A DNA stretch of 64,000 nt from Macrococcus lamae (GCF_004359545.1 NZ_SCWB01000001.1:216930-280929); one strand, 5' to 3'; shown: positions 20,901-30,232, counted from the stretch's first letter. Translations and numbers: made by a program. The notes: generated by a model not told the origin, from the sequence alone.

Positions 20901-22148
20901 GTGGCAGAAATCAGAGTTCCAGAATTAGCAGAATCAATTACAGAAGGTACTATTTCAACATGGTTTAAGCAAGTCGGAGACCGTGTAGAGAAGGGCGAAA
21001 ATATTGTCGAGCTTGAAACGGATAAAGTCAATGTCGAAGTCATCTCGGAAGAAGCAGGCATCGTAACTGAACTGAAGGCAGCTGAAGGAGATACAGTTGA
21101 AGTAGGCTCAGTCATTGCAGTTGTTGATGAAAGTGGTACTGGCGCTGCACCTAAAACAGAAGCACCGAAGGCTGAAGAACCGGCAAAACCAGAGTCACCG
21201 GCAGAAACAGGCAAAACGCCGACAGTAGAGCAGTCTGTAGAAGAAACAGGTAAAGTTGAACGTATTGTAGCGACACCATCTGCACGAAAACTTGCACGGG
21301 AAAAAGGAATTGATTTAAGCGAAATCAATGCAAAAGACCCTAGAGGTTTAATCCGTAGTCATGATGTCGAAAACAGCACGAAACAAGAAGCACCTAAAGC
21401 GGCTGCTCCAGCTGCCAAAGCTGCTCCGAAAGATAACCCGAATAAACCGGTTATCCGCGAGAAAATGTCACGCCGACGTAAAACAATTGCTAATAAATTA
21501 CTGGAAGTCTCTCAAAATACAGCGATGCTTACAACTTTCAATGAGGTTGATATGACGAATGTTATGGAGCTTCGTAAACGTAAGAAAGACAAATTCCAGG
21601 AAGATCACAATGGGACCCGCCTTGGATTCATGTCATTCTTTACTAAAGCAGTTGTTGCTGCGCTTAAAAAATATCCGGCGGTTAACGCAGAAATTGATGG
21701 CGATGATTTAGTACTGAAACAGTTCTATGATATCGGTGTTGCTGTTTCTACAGAAGAGGGACTTGTTGTACCAGTAGTACGTGACTGTGACAAAAAGAAC
21801 TTCGCTGAAATTGAAGGAAGTATTTATGACCTTGCTGTTAAAGCGCGTGATAAAAAATTAGGCCTTGATGATATGATGAATGGTTCATTCACTATAACGA
21901 ATGGTGGAGTATTCGGCTCATTAATGTCCACTCCGATTATCAATGGAACACAAGCTGCTATTTTAGGGATGCATTCAATTGTTACTCGTCCGATTGCGAT
22001 TGATAAGGAACGTATGGAAAATCGTCCGATGATGTATATCGCTTTGAGTTATGATCATCGAATTATCGATGGAAAAGAAGCAGTAGGCTTCCTGAAAACA
22101 GTTAAAGAATTGATTGAAAATCCGGAAGATTTACTATTAGAAAGTTAA
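20901..22148 (+). CDS. odhB: Dihydrolipoyllysine-residue succinyltransferase (E2 of 2-OGDH)
   Basis: A 415-residue E2. The N-terminal lipoyl domain has the modified Lys in [11 protein letters not shown]. An Ala/Pro/Glu-rich linker follows, then the peripheral subunit-binding domain ([20 protein letters not shown]), a second linker, and the catalytic domain ending in [14 protein letters not shown], with the catalytic His. The start is GTG 20901 with AAGGGGGAA upstream; that G-run is complementary over 8 bp to the C-rich region of the IsrR-like RNA at 15.85 kb. It forms an operon with odhA. Confidence 0.97.
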   Translation: MAEIRVPELAESITEGTISTWFKQVGDRVEKGENIVELETDKVNVEVISEEAGIVTELKAAEGDTVEVGSVIAVVDESGTGAAPKTEAPKAEEPAKPESPAETGKTPTVEQSVEETGKVERIVATPSARKLAREKGIDLSEINAKDPRGLIRSHDVENSTKQEAPKAAAPAAKAAPKDNPNKPVIREKMSRRRKTIANKLLEVSQNTAMLTTFNEVDMTNVMELRKRKKDKFQEDHNGTRLGFMSFFTKAVVAALKKYPAVNAEIDGDDLVLKQFYDIGVAVSTEEGLVVPVVRDCDKKNFAEIEGSIYDLAVKARDKKLGLDDMMNGSFTITNGGVFGSLMSTPIINGTQAAILGMHSIVTRPIAIDKERMENRPMMYIALSYDHRIIDGKEAVGFLKTVKELIENPEDLLLES

Positions 22149-22163
22149 TTAGTAATAACTCAG

Positions 22164-22195
22164 AACGTCCTGACTGCTGTCAGGACGTTTATTTG
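22164..22195 (+). terminator. Terminator of odhAB
   Basis: AACGTCCTGAC (22164-22174) and GTCAGGACGTT (22179-22189) pair perfectly over 11 bp around a 4-nt loop, followed by TATTTG. Confidence 0.88.
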
Positions 22196-22280
22196 CTGGG
22201 TGGTCACAGTTGTATTCAAACGGCTGAAATATTAAAATAATAGAGAAAGACTATAGGGTCAATATATAAGGAGAGTAGTT

Positions 22281-23234
22281 ATGAATTTATCAGGTATACA
22301 TCATGTGACTGTGAAAACGACTGATATGCAGAAATGCTATGATTTTTATCATCACATTTTAGGTATGAAGCTTGTGAAGAGAACAGTCAGCATAGACGAT
22401 ACATCAGCACATCACTTATATTTTGGAGATGGTACTGGCAGTCCGGGGACTCAACTATCTTTTATGGCAACTCATGCCTCAGATTACAGACAGGGGACTA
22501 ATGATGTGTTCGCTTATTCTTTAAGAGTGCCGACAGACCAAAGCCTCTATTACTTTAAGCTGCGCTTTGATGAGTTCAACGTAAATTATGACAGTGTCAT
22601 TCAGTTAAACGGGAGACATGCTCTACCGTTCTATGATATGGATGATCGGCTCGTATATTTGGTGTCAGATGAGAATAATACAGGGGTGAAGTATGGTACT
22701 GCTGACATTAAGTCTACTGTAGATTCTATCCACCAGATCGTTGGACTGGGACCTATTCTGCTTTCCGTCGTCCATACATTGTCTACTGCTTCTGTCTTAA
22801 ATCAAGTGCTGAATTTTGATAGAACAGGAGAATACAGTCATGTTAAATCCGCTCAACCTGTCCAGGTTTACAGCATCGCTGAAGGCGGAAACGGAGGAGA
22901 ACTCCATCTCATGCAGAGTGATGGGCTGACTGGTCAGAGCAATGTCCATCATATTGCATTGAGAGCCGATGGTGAAAATAAGATTAACCAATTATTAACG
23001 GTTCTTGAAACTGGAAACATACCTAATTCAGGGGAGATTGATCAATTTTATTGTAAATCTCTTTATTTTAAGGACTTAAGTGGTGTATTATTTGAAATAG
23101 CTACTGATTTACCCGGGCTTACAGTCGATGAATCAGAAGAAAATCTAGGGTCAACTTTAAGTCTGCCGCCCTCATTAAATAATGAGAGGACAGCTATTGA
23201 AGATAACTTGACTCCTATTAATCTGGAGGTATAG
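22281..23234 (+). CDS. VOC-family ring-cleaving dioxygenase-like protein (MhqO/CatE type)
   Basis: A 317-residue protein of two tandem VOC (glyoxalase/dioxygenase) modules. Metal ligands are visible as His in SGIHHVTVKT, His in NVHHIALRA and Glu in GVLFEIATD, the 2-His-1-Glu pattern of extradiol-type enzymes. Homologs in Bacillus and Staphylococcus (MhqO/MhqA/MhqE) are induced by quinones through MhqR and help remove hydroquinones. The substrate here is unknown. It has AAGGAGA before the ATG and probably its own promoter in the 130-bp gap after the odhB terminator. The DUF6501 gene starts 1 nt after its stop. Confidence 0.85.
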   Translation: MNLSGIHHVTVKTTDMQKCYDFYHHILGMKLVKRTVSIDDTSAHHLYFGDGTGSPGTQLSFMATHASDYRQGTNDVFAYSLRVPTDQSLYYFKLRFDEFNVNYDSVIQLNGRHALPFYDMDDRLVYLVSDENNTGVKYGTADIKSTVDSIHQIVGLGPILLSVVHTLSTASVLNQVLNFDRTGEYSHVKSAQPVQVYSIAEGGNGGELHLMQSDGLTGQSNVHHIALRADGENKINQLLTVLETGNIPNSGEIDQFYCKSLYFKDLSGVLFEIATDLPGLTVDESEENLGSTLSLPPSLNNERTAIEDNLTPINLEV

Positions 23235-23235
23235 C

Positions 23236-23439
23236 ATGCTGCATGAAGAATGGCTGACTATAGAGTCTGTCAAACAAGTGAAAGTTGTACAGACCGATGC
23301 TAAAAAATATAAAGTAAGTGATATGCTGACAGTCGGACAGACCTATGATGTTGTCAATGAAACAGAAGAGTATTATCATATAAGGGATAACAGTGGTAAA
23401 GTCGGCGGTTATTACAAAGAATATTTTGAAGAAATTTAA
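23236..23439 (+). CDS. DUF6501-family small protein (67 aa)
   Basis: A 67-residue protein with a compact beta-rich pattern (KVSDMLTVGQTYDVVNETEE, then DNSGKVGGYYKEYF) conserved in staphylococci as DUF6501. Function is unknown; the YxVxxETxxxYxxxDNSGKxGxYY pattern is reminiscent of an SH3-like barrel. It starts within the ribosome-site region at the end of the dioxygenase gene and is followed by a compact terminator, so it closes that two-gene unit. Confidence 0.78.
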   Translation: MLHEEWLTIESVKQVKVVQTDAKKYKVSDMLTVGQTYDVVNETEEYYHIRDNSGKVGGYYKEYFEEI

Positions 23440-23460
23440 AGGGCGAAAGCCCTTTTTATT
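23438..23460 (+). terminator. Terminator after the DUF6501 gene
   Basis: AAAGGGC, a GAAA loop and GCCCTTTTTATT form a compact intrinsic terminator overlapping the stop codon. Confidence 0.88.
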
Positions 23461-23480
23461 ATTGAAGGAGACGGTAATTA

Positions 23481-24263
23481 ATGAATTTATATCAGAATGC
23501 GGATACGACTATACTAGAGGACGCAGTGAATATGCTTCAGCTCAAGAAAAATATTCTTCTTAAAGGACCTACTGGTTCAGGAAAGACGAAGCTTGCTGAG
23601 ACACTGCAGTTAAAATTAAACCGTCCGATGAACAGTATTAACTGCTCGGTTGATCTTGATGCTGAAAGTCTGCTTGGTTTTAAGACGATTGAAGTCATTG
23701 ATGGCCAGTCACAAATTTCCTTTGTTGAAGGACCGGTCATTCAAGCAATGAAAGAAGGTCATCTGCTCTATATTGATGAAATTAATATGGCAAAGCCTGA
23801 GACGCTCCCGATCTTAAATGGCGTGCTTGATTTTAGAAGAACAATTACGAACCCGTTTACTGGTGAAGTAGTGAAAGCACATGACGATTTTGCAGTTATA
23901 GCGGCAATTAACATCGGTTATGTCGGCACTTTACCAATGAATGAAGCACTTAAAAACCGTTTTGTTGTCATCGATATGGAATATATTTCAGGAGATATAT
24001 TGAAACAGGTTATTCAGGAACAGACTTTGCTGCAGGATGACCTTTTAATAGACCAGTTGATTCAATTCAACAAAGATTTAATTACAATGGCTGAACAAGG
24101 ACAGGTCAGTGAAGAAGCGAGCTCTATCCGGGCGCTACTTGATTTATGCGACCTAACTTCAATCATGCCGGTAGAACGTGCGATTAAGCGTGCAATCATT
24201 GATAAGCTGGAAGACGAGCGGGAACAGCAGGCAATCATCAATGCGATGGAACTGACGTTTTAA
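23481..24263 (+). CDS. MoxR-type AAA+ ATPase
   Basis: A 260-residue AAA+ protein of the MoxR/CbbQ-like group. Walker A is [15 protein letters not shown], Walker B is [11 protein letters not shown], and sensor 1 is [10 protein letters not shown]. MoxR ATPases act as chaperones that help VWA-domain partners insert metals or assemble complexes. The gene encoding such a VWA partner overlaps its stop codon by one base, so the two probably work as one machine. GAAGGAG lies ahead of the ATG. The client is not identified, but the pair is conserved beside odhAB in staphylococci. Confidence 0.88.
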   Translation: MNLYQNADTTILEDAVNMLQLKKNILLKGPTGSGKTKLAETLQLKLNRPMNSINCSVDLDAESLLGFKTIEVIDGQSQISFVEGPVIQAMKEGHLLYIDEINMAKPETLPILNGVLDFRRTITNPFTGEVVKAHDDFAVIAAINIGYVGTLPMNEALKNRFVVIDMEYISGDILKQVIQEQTLLQDDLLIDQLIQFNKDLITMAEQGQVSEEASSIRALLDLCDLTSIMPVERAIKRAIIDKLEDEREQQAIINAMELTF

Positions 24264-26104
24264 TGGCTGATAAATTTATATTATTTAATGATGAAAAGGT
24301 TGATCCAACGCAGCTGATGATGCTGACTGATCTTGCACAGCTGATCATGGAAGACAATGAAGTAAAAGTAGGCTTTCAGAAGTTCGGTTATTATGATCCG
24401 CTTGAAAAGCAGTTGAATGTCAGTTTTAAATGGCGTCACCGAGAACCGCATGATGAACTGCATGCGCTAAAAAGCGATTGTCTGCTGTATGGTCTCGGCT
24501 ATGCAGAGACTGACCAGAAGGCGATTCATGAAATGCTGGACACAGATATCAGTCACCGGAAATTTTTCATGCAGCTGTTTGTCATGCTTGAAGAGCAGCG
24601 ATTAATACGGCTCATTGTCAATAGAAGACCCGCTGTCCAAAAATTCTTTAGAACTAGACAGAGGCTGAAACGTCAGGATAACTTAAGCCAGCTCAAAGTA
24701 TATCGCACTAAGAAGATGCCGACAGACTTACTATTTCTTCAACTGGAAGAAGCCTTGCTTTGTGAAAACACTCTTTATCTTGAAACTGAATATGATGAAT
24801 TTATAGATGCAAGGCTTCGTACTCTGTTAAGCCAAGTATTTGAACTGACTTCTACAAAAGCAAGTGCAGATCTTGCTATCAGTATGATGTATGTCATTGA
24901 CGACCTGCTGACTCGGGACATGTTGAATGATTACTACTACCTGCCTGTCAAACTACTGGAAGAACTTACACGGTTCAAAGAAGTGAAAGCAGTAGAACTT
25001 TCTGGGACAGATAAAGTGTCATCAGAAGTTGAGACGGAAGATGTATTATCAAAGAGTCAGTCCTCTGAAGGAGATTCAAAGAGTTATCTTGAGACTGAAA
25101 TATCTGAAGGACAGAACAGCCGGGCCCAAACTTCTGAAGGTCGGGAAGGCAATGTAACAGATGAAGTCACTGACATCATGGCAGGTAGAGGTAAAAGTGA
25201 AGTTCAAAAAGATGGCGATGGTTTTGACATTTCTGAGCATTTAGGAGAGGAGAACAGCCATGTTTCGATTGAATGGCAAACACCTGTCATTACTGATGTT
25301 ATAGTCAATAACTACTCGTCAATGCTAAAGGAAGTACTGCCAGAAGTCCGAAAACTAACAACTATCATTCAGAAGACCATTGCCCACCGCAATGAAAGTT
25401 CACGTACTCACCTGACAAAAGGCCGACTGGAGAAAAAATTAACCAACTGGTTTTTAGATGATCAAAAACGACTGTTCTATAAAAATGACCAGCAATCAAA
25501 AGAGTTGGATGCTACTTTTACTTTACTTGTCGATGCTTCATACAGTATGGAAGATAAAATCGAAGAAACGAAGAAAGGGATTATACTATTTCATGAGACT
25601 TTAAAGAAATTAATGATTCGTCACGAAGTCATAGCATTCAATGAGGACACTTTTAGTGCAGATAAACAATCACAACGTAATATCTTCGATTATCTGATTA
25701 AGTATCAGGAATCTTTAGATTCTGCAGCAGGACCAGGGATTACTACAATAAAAGCTCAAGATGATAATAGAGACGGACTGGCAATTCGTGTTGCTGGTGA
25801 AATGATCAGACGTCGCAGTGAACAGCAGAAGTTTTTAATTGTTTTTTCTGACGGTGAGCCTTCAGCTTTCGATTACGAGATGAATGGAATAGTGGATACG
25901 CACGAAGCGGTGAACAATTTAATACGGCAGGGCGTGTTTGTTATCAATGTTTTTTTAAGTCAGTCTGCTATCGATTCAGAGGTCGAAGCGACAATTAAAA
26001 ATATTTATAATGATTTCTGTGTATTTGTTGAAGGAGTGGAAAACCTTCCTTATGTTATTTCACCATTACTCAAAAAATTACTATTGCAATCAATAAATCA
26101 ATAG
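24263..26104 (+). CDS. VWA-domain protein, partner of MoxR ATPase
   Basis: A 613-residue protein. The N-terminal ~230 residues are helical, and a low-complexity Ser/Glu-rich linker (residues ~245-330) follows. The C-terminal von Willebrand A domain has the MIDAS motif LVDASYSMEDK (DxSxS), the Thr segment AGPGITTIKAQDD and SDGEPS. Similar proteins are annotated as CobT-like or nitric-oxide-reductase activation proteins, but no cobalt chelatase or NO reductase is encoded here, so those labels should not be taken literally. It starts on the last base of the ATPase gene (TAATG). Confidence 0.85.
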   Translation: MADKFILFNDEKVDPTQLMMLTDLAQLIMEDNEVKVGFQKFGYYDPLEKQLNVSFKWRHREPHDELHALKSDCLLYGLGYAETDQKAIHEMLDTDISHRKFFMQLFVMLEEQRLIRLIVNRRPAVQKFFRTRQRLKRQDNLSQLKVYRTKKMPTDLLFLQLEEALLCENTLYLETEYDEFIDARLRTLLSQVFELTSTKASADLAISMMYVIDDLLTRDMLNDYYYLPVKLLEELTRFKEVKAVELSGTDKVSSEVETEDVLSKSQSSEGDSKSYLETEISEGQNSRAQTSEGREGNVTDEVTDIMAGRGKSEVQKDGDGFDISEHLGEENSHVSIEWQTPVITDVIVNNYSSMLKEVLPEVRKLTTIIQKTIAHRNESSRTHLTKGRLEKKLTNWFLDDQKRLFYKNDQQSKELDATFTLLVDASYSMEDKIEETKKGIILFHETLKKLMIRHEVIAFNEDTFSADKQSQRNIFDYLIKYQESLDSAAGPGITTIKAQDDNRDGLAIRVAGEMIRRRSEQQKFLIVFSDGEPSAFDYEMNGIVDTHEAVNNLIRQGVFVINVFLSQSAIDSEVEATIKNIYNDFCVFVEGVENLPYVISPLLKKLLLQSINQ

Positions 26105-26126
26105 AGTAATATTTAATTAATTTTTA

Positions 26127-26171
26127 AATATTCAGAATTCTGTAGACTTCAATCCTTTAAAGTGTTATGAT
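26127..26171 (+). promoter_or_regulatory. brnQ promoter with a possible CodY box
   Basis: TAGACT (26143-26148), a 17-bp spacer and TATGAT (26166-26171) form a moderate sigma-A promoter. Directly upstream, AATATTCAGAATTCT (26127-26141) matches 11 of 15 positions of the CodY motif AATTTTCWGAAAATT. CodY regulates branched-chain amino acid uptake in staphylococci. Confidence 0.4.
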
Positions 26172-26205
26172 TTTTTTGACTTTATTTTTGTATAGGAGGA
26201 ATGTT

Positions 26206-27537
26206 ATGAAAAGAAATACATGGGTTGTTGGGTTTATGTTATTCGCTATTTTCTTTGGAGCAGGTAACTTAATCTTTCCGCCTAAACTCGGGTTTGCCAG
26301 CGGTGAATATTTCTGGCCGGCAATTTTAGGATTTATCTTTACAGGGGTAGGGTTGCCACTGTTAGGAATTATTGTAGGTTCTCTTGATGAAGGAGGATAT
26401 AAAGAAGCACTGAGAAAGATCAATCCGGTATTCGGTGTTATTTTCTTAATGGCGATTTATTTGACCATCGGACCATTATTTGCGATACCACGTACGGGAG
26501 CGACTTCTTATGAAATGGCAATTGTGCCGTTTTTAAAAGCGCCATCTGCTATATCATTATTTATTTTTACGCTGATCTATTTCGCTATCTCATTATGGCT
26601 TGCTATTAATCCTTCTAAAATGGTTGATAGAGTTGGTTCATTTTTAACACCTGTATTGCTTGTATCTATTGTCTTACTTGTTATTAGAGGAATTTACATT
26701 CTATTCACTGAGCCTGTAACAGCAACTGATACTAAAACTTTTACATCAGGCGGAGGTAGTTTCTTTAAAGGATTCACGGAAGGCTACTTAACGATGGATG
26801 CGATTGCTGCAATAGCGTTTTCGGTGATCGTACTGAATGCTATAAAAGCAAAAGGTATAACAAAAGAAACCGGTCTGTTTAAACAAACTGTCTTAGCAGG
26901 ATTGATTGCTGCGACAGCGTTAGGATTTATTTATCTGACGCTTGGCTGGATCGGTAATCATTATACAATTGCCGGTAATACAATGGCTAATATTGAAAAA
27001 CACCAGTTAGATTTAGGAACTTTTGTATTAACTCATGTCGCAGATGATACATTTGGTAGTTTTGGTAAGATTTTAATAGGAGTGATAGTGTCACTTGCTT
27101 GTTTAACAACTTCAGTCGGCTTAATTGTAGCAGTTAGTGAATACTTCTTTGAGATCTTCCCGAAAATCTCATATAAAGTATACGTAGTGATCTTCACGTT
27201 ATTTAGTTTCCTGCTCGCAAATCAAGGTTTGTCAGCAGTTATCTCAAAATCTGTTCCAGTGTTGTTAATACTGTATCCAATCGCGATGACTCTCGTACTT
27301 GTCATGCTGCTGGCGAAGTTTATACCGACGCCGCCGCTCGCACAGCAGCTTGCATTAGGACTCGTCACAATTGTTTCTATTCTGTCCGTAATGCATGCCT
27401 ATAAAGTGCTTAATATGCCGTTTATTGATCAGTTACCACTAAAAGGTCAATCAATGGAATGGCTGTTATTTGCACTTATAGGTTATATTGCCGGCTATCT
27501 TCTCGGTTTACGTCAGGAAAAAATAAAATATTCATAA
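26206..27537 (+). CDS. brnQ: Branched-chain amino acid:cation symporter BrnQ
   Basis: A 443-residue permease with about 12 transmembrane helices. The N-terminus MKRNTWVVGFMLFAIFFGAGNLIFPPKLG is diagnostic for the LIVCS/BrnQ family, which imports leucine, isoleucine and valine with Na+ or H+. The ATG at 26206 follows AGGAGGA; an in-frame extension to 26167 overlaps the -10 element and is not used. It is monocistronic, with a promoter and a shared terminator. The leucine taken up could feed the acyl-CoA operon at 42-50 kb. Confidence 0.95.
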   Translation: MKRNTWVVGFMLFAIFFGAGNLIFPPKLGFASGEYFWPAILGFIFTGVGLPLLGIIVGSLDEGGYKEALRKINPVFGVIFLMAIYLTIGPLFAIPRTGATSYEMAIVPFLKAPSAISLFIFTLIYFAISLWLAINPSKMVDRVGSFLTPVLLVSIVLLVIRGIYILFTEPVTATDTKTFTSGGGSFFKGFTEGYLTMDAIAAIAFSVIVLNAIKAKGITKETGLFKQTVLAGLIAATALGFIYLTLGWIGNHYTIAGNTMANIEKHQLDLGTFVLTHVADDTFGSFGKILIGVIVSLACLTTSVGLIVAVSEYFFEIFPKISYKVYVVIFTLFSFLLANQGLSAVISKSVPVLLILYPIAMTLVLVMLLAKFIPTPPLAQQLALGLVTIVSILSVMHAYKVLNMPFIDQLPLKGQSMEWLLFALIGYIAGYLLGLRQEKIKYS

Positions 27538-27540
27538 TAA

Positions 27541-27582
27541 AAAAATCAATCGAACTGATTAAAAGTTCGATTGATTTTTTTC
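27541..27582. terminator. Bidirectional terminator between brnQ and telA
   Basis: AAAAATCAATCGAACT (27541-27556) pairs with AGTTCGATTGATTTTT (27564-27579); A-runs on one side and T-runs on the other let it serve both converging genes. It overlaps the stop of telA. Confidence 0.88.
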
Positions 27583-28725
27583 ACTCTGCAATTGCAGCAG
27601 TTGATTTTTAAGGTCACTCTCCATCTTAGAGAGCTCGGCTTCAGCGGCGCGACGTCTCGTTGCGCCTTCCTGTTGAATGGTCAATGTTTCACGTATCGTT
27701 TCAACAATATTATTCTGCGTGGTTTTCAGTGTTTCAATTTCGACAATTCCGCGTTCATTTTCCTGGGCTGTTAATATCGTATTCGTTTTCAGCATCTCAG
27801 AGTTTTTGAGCAGCAATTCATTGGTCGTGTTAGTGACTTGCTGCTGTGCCTTTGAGGCTTTTTGCTGGTGCAGGAGAGAGAGGGCAATCGCCATCTGATT
27901 TTTCCACAGTGGTATGCTCGTTAAAATCGAACTCTGAATCTTCTCAGCCAGTGTCTGATTGACATCCTGAATCATCCGAATCTGAGGTGCAGATTGCAGT
28001 GTAATCTGTCTTGATAGTTTCAAGTCATAGACACGCTTATCGAGACGATTGATATAGTGACGCATATCGTTTACTTCCTGAACCATCAACTGATCATTTG
28101 ATGCTGCTGCTTTCTGTTGTAGTAATGGAAGGTCAGCATTTAATTCGTCCCGTTTTTCTTCTGCCGCCAGAATAAACATATCCAGTGCTTCAAAGTATGA
28201 ACGGTTTTCTTCATACAATCTGTCAAGTAAGGCCACATCTTTCATCAGCACGTCTTTAGAGTGTGATAATTCGACTGATATCCTATCAATCTGTCCGGAG
28301 ACTGACTGATATCTTGATAACAATTCGTTGATACTTGAAGATACTTTCTTGAAGAGTCTTTTAAATCTGGATTTTTCCTGTTCATTTAACTCATCAGGAT
28401 CAATTTCCTTCAGTTTCTTCATCAAATTATCAAGGTTATCACCAATAGGACCGATATCTTTTCGCTGCACCTCGTCAAGTATCTGATGAGAAAACTGAGA
28501 TAATTTCATCTGTGCATTGGCACCATACATCAGTAGATTTTCACTATCGAGAGGTTTGATCTGATTTTTAATCTGATTGATTTTTTCTCTTTTTTCAGGT
28601 GAAAGTTGAACAGTCTGTGTTGTTATATCCGGGCGGGCAAAAGGCTGAGCTTGTACTTCAGGCTGAAGAGTAGTATCAGCAAATGGATTTGCTGTTAAGT
28701 CATCTAGTAAATTGTCTTTTGGCAT
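27559..28725 (-). CDS. telA: TelA/KlaA-family toxic-anion resistance protein
   Basis: A 388-residue, almost wholly helical, coiled-coil-rich cytoplasmic protein of the TelA family. The N-terminal ~45 residues are disordered (NPFADTTLQPEVQAQPFARPD), followed by a conserved helical core with LDRLYEENRSYFEALDMFI and the C-terminal TNTILTAQENERGIVEIETL. TelA was named for plasmid tellurite resistance; chromosomal copies in Firmicutes are linked to resistance to antibiotics and cell-envelope stress, with an unknown mechanism. It follows the xpaC-like gene by 2 nt, a pairing conserved in staphylococci. Confidence 0.88.
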   Translation of the reverse strand: MPKDNLLDDLTANPFADTTLQPEVQAQPFARPDITTQTVQLSPEKREKINQIKNQIKPLDSENLLMYGANAQMKLSQFSHQILDEVQRKDIGPIGDNLDNLMKKLKEIDPDELNEQEKSRFKRLFKKVSSSINELLSRYQSVSGQIDRISVELSHSKDVLMKDVALLDRLYEENRSYFEALDMFILAAEEKRDELNADLPLLQQKAAASNDQLMVQEVNDMRHYINRLDKRVYDLKLSRQITLQSAPQIRMIQDVNQTLAEKIQSSILTSIPLWKNQMAIALSLLHQQKASKAQQQVTNTTNELLLKNSEMLKTNTILTAQENERGIVEIETLKTTQNNIVETIRETLTIQQEGATRRRAAEAELSKMESDLKNQLLQLQSEKNQSNF

Positions 28726-28727
28726 CG

Positions 28728-29414
28728 TTAGTGTTCAATCCTTTCTTTTTGCTGCGATCTTTTTAGGACATGTACTTCAACCTGTTCATGATGTTCTAAT
28801 GCTCTCGGTTGATTGATTTTAGCAAGATCAACTTCAACAGACATTTGCTGATAATCTTCAGCATTTAAAGCTCTTAAATCTGCCTGTAATGTTCGCTTCA
28901 GTTCTTCAAGTGTGATTTTTGCTGCATTTAACTGATTAATTTCATCATGATTTTTATGAGGCATGCGGACAAGATGGACATATTGATTAATTAAATTGAC
29001 CGTGTTATCAAGATGAGAAAAAAAGAAGCTGTCGACTTTGAAAAACTTTCTCGGATTTTTTTGAACTGTCTTATAAATTGTTCTAGCAATCCTGTTAATT
29101 TCATTGATGTTTTTAAAGTCTCTGTAACTGCGTATTTTTGTGTATTGACTCAATAGTACTTTAATTTTGGGATTAGCTTCATTTAAATGTTTTCTCACAT
29201 ATTTGTATTCACGGCGGGACAGTCCCATTTCATTTAAATACTGATTTGAAGTTGTCATTTGTATAGGAATATAAGCACCAATATAACTGCCTGCCATTAA
29301 TAACCAGTCAATCCACTGATCAACGACAAAAAAGTTGATACTGATGAACCCAACAATTAGAGCAACCGGCACAGCAAAAATCGCGCTGATAAAATGTGAA
29401 ACACTATACTTCAT
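28728..29414 (-). CDS. XpaC-like membrane protein (5-bromo-4-chloroindolyl phosphate hydrolysis family)
   Basis: A 228-residue protein with two N-terminal membrane helices (FISAIFAVPVALIVGFISINFF and WLLMAGSYIGAYIPIQ) and a helical cytoplasmic tail. The segment LSRREYKYVRKHLNEANPKIKVL and the helix pattern fit the XpaC family. The name derives from a colour phenotype in Bacillus; an actual phosphatase activity is doubtful and no hydrolase motif is visible. It is upstream of telA in the same transcript. ATG 29414 has AAGGAAATG upstream. Confidence 0.82.
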   Translation of the reverse strand: MKYSVSHFISAIFAVPVALIVGFISINFFVVDQWIDWLLMAGSYIGAYIPIQMTTSNQYLNEMGLSRREYKYVRKHLNEANPKIKVLLSQYTKIRSYRDFKNINEINRIARTIYKTVQKNPRKFFKVDSFFFSHLDNTVNLINQYVHLVRMPHKNHDEINQLNAAKITLEELKRTLQADLRALNAEDYQQMSVEVDLAKINQPRALEHHEQVEVHVLKRSQQKERIEH

Positions 29415-29448
29415 AAGTCATCATTTCCTTTTTATTATAAAACTAAAA

Positions 29449-29715
29449 TTATATTTGTTTGAACTGTTTAAAATCCCGAAACGAAATTTCCTTAATTTCA
29501 TAAGATATAACTTTGGAAAATGGAGCTGGACCTTTAATCACTTTGTCTGAAAATGCCTTCACTTCATCGTATTCACCAGAAATAAAAACTTCTACAAAAT
29601 CATCAACATTCTGTACAGTTCCAGTCACTTTAAATTTAGATGCAAGTTTAGCTGTAGCATTGCGAAAACCTACGCCTTGGACTCGGCCATAGACTCTTAT
29701 GTGTTCAGTTATCAT
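29449..29715 (-). CDS. acyP: Acylphosphatase
   Basis: An 88-residue acylphosphatase that hydrolyses carboxyl-phosphate bonds in metabolites such as carbamoyl phosphate. Catalytic Arg is in GRVQGVGFRNAT and Asn in GTVQNVDDFVEVF, where typical family members have GWVRN. I use ATG 29715, because GAGAGGTG lies 6 nt before it; the GTG nine bases further upstream is part of that ribosome site. It may be the first gene of the acyP-xpaC-telA minus-strand group, 34 nt before the xpaC-like gene. Confidence 0.92.
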   Translation of the reverse strand: MITEHIRVYGRVQGVGFRNATAKLASKFKVTGTVQNVDDFVEVFISGEYDEVKAFSDKVIKGPAPFSKVISYEIKEISFRDFKQFKQI

Positions 29716-29791
29716 GTGTTTCACCTCTCAAATATAATTATATGGATTTTTATATGAAATTCCTAATAAATAGCATTATCAAGTTAATTAC

Positions 29792-29820
29792 TTGAATTAC
29801 TGAAATTTTGCTTACATAAT
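29792..29820 (+). promoter_or_regulatory. Promoter of the DUF1033 gene
   Basis: TTGAAT (29792-29797), a 17-bp spacer and CATAAT (29815-29820) precede the ATG at 29851. Confidence 0.55.
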
Positions 29821-29850
29821 AAAGATTGGATTGGAAAGAAGGGGAATGAT

Positions 29851-30168
29851 ATGTTTCAAATCAAAATTATGAGAGCTGATTATGAAGGCTGGTGGCTTTT
29901 CGAAGACTGGCAGGAGAAAGTAGTACTGACTAAAACATTTGAAACAAGAGCCGAATTTATGGCAGGATATCAAAAGCAGTTAATCGATTTAAGACAGCAG
30001 TATCCAAATGAAGTGATCGGTAAATACAATATACATGCATTCTATAAAAACTGCGAACTGGAATTTTGTGAGGAATGTGATGAAGATGTGCAGATATATC
30101 ACAGTGTAATACCGCTTGAGAACGGTGATGTATTACAAGATGGTAAACTATGTAAATGTATAAATTAA
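29851..30168 (+). CDS. DUF1033-family protein (105 aa)
   Basis: A 105-residue protein beginning MFQIKIMRADYEGWWLFEDW and containing FYKNCELEFCEECDEDVQIYHS, both typical of DUF1033. Four cysteines (two in CELEFCEEC and two in LCKC near the end) could bind a metal, though this is only a pattern. In staphylococci a homologous gene lies just upstream of cspA, as here. The function is unknown. Confidence 0.8.
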   Translation: MFQIKIMRADYEGWWLFEDWQEKVVLTKTFETRAEFMAGYQKQLIDLRQQYPNEVIGKYNIHAFYKNCELEFCEECDEDVQIYHSVIPLENGDVLQDGKLCKCIN

Positions 30169-30180
30169 CACAAAATAGTA

Positions 30181-30209
30181 TTGATTAATCAACTTGCTTA
30201 TTTTATAAT
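30181..30209 (+). promoter_or_regulatory. Strong promoter of cspA
   Basis: TTGATT (30181-30186), an exact 17-bp spacer and TATAAT (30204-30209) predict a start near 30216 and a ~105-nt untranslated leader. Confidence 0.7.
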
Positions 30210-30232
30210 TAATACAAGCAATAAGCATTATT

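Noticed and set aside
24263..26104. Cobaltochelatase CobT or NO-reductase activator function for the VWA protein
   Set aside because: The similarity is limited to the VWA domain and no cobalamin or nitric-oxide reductase genes are nearby.
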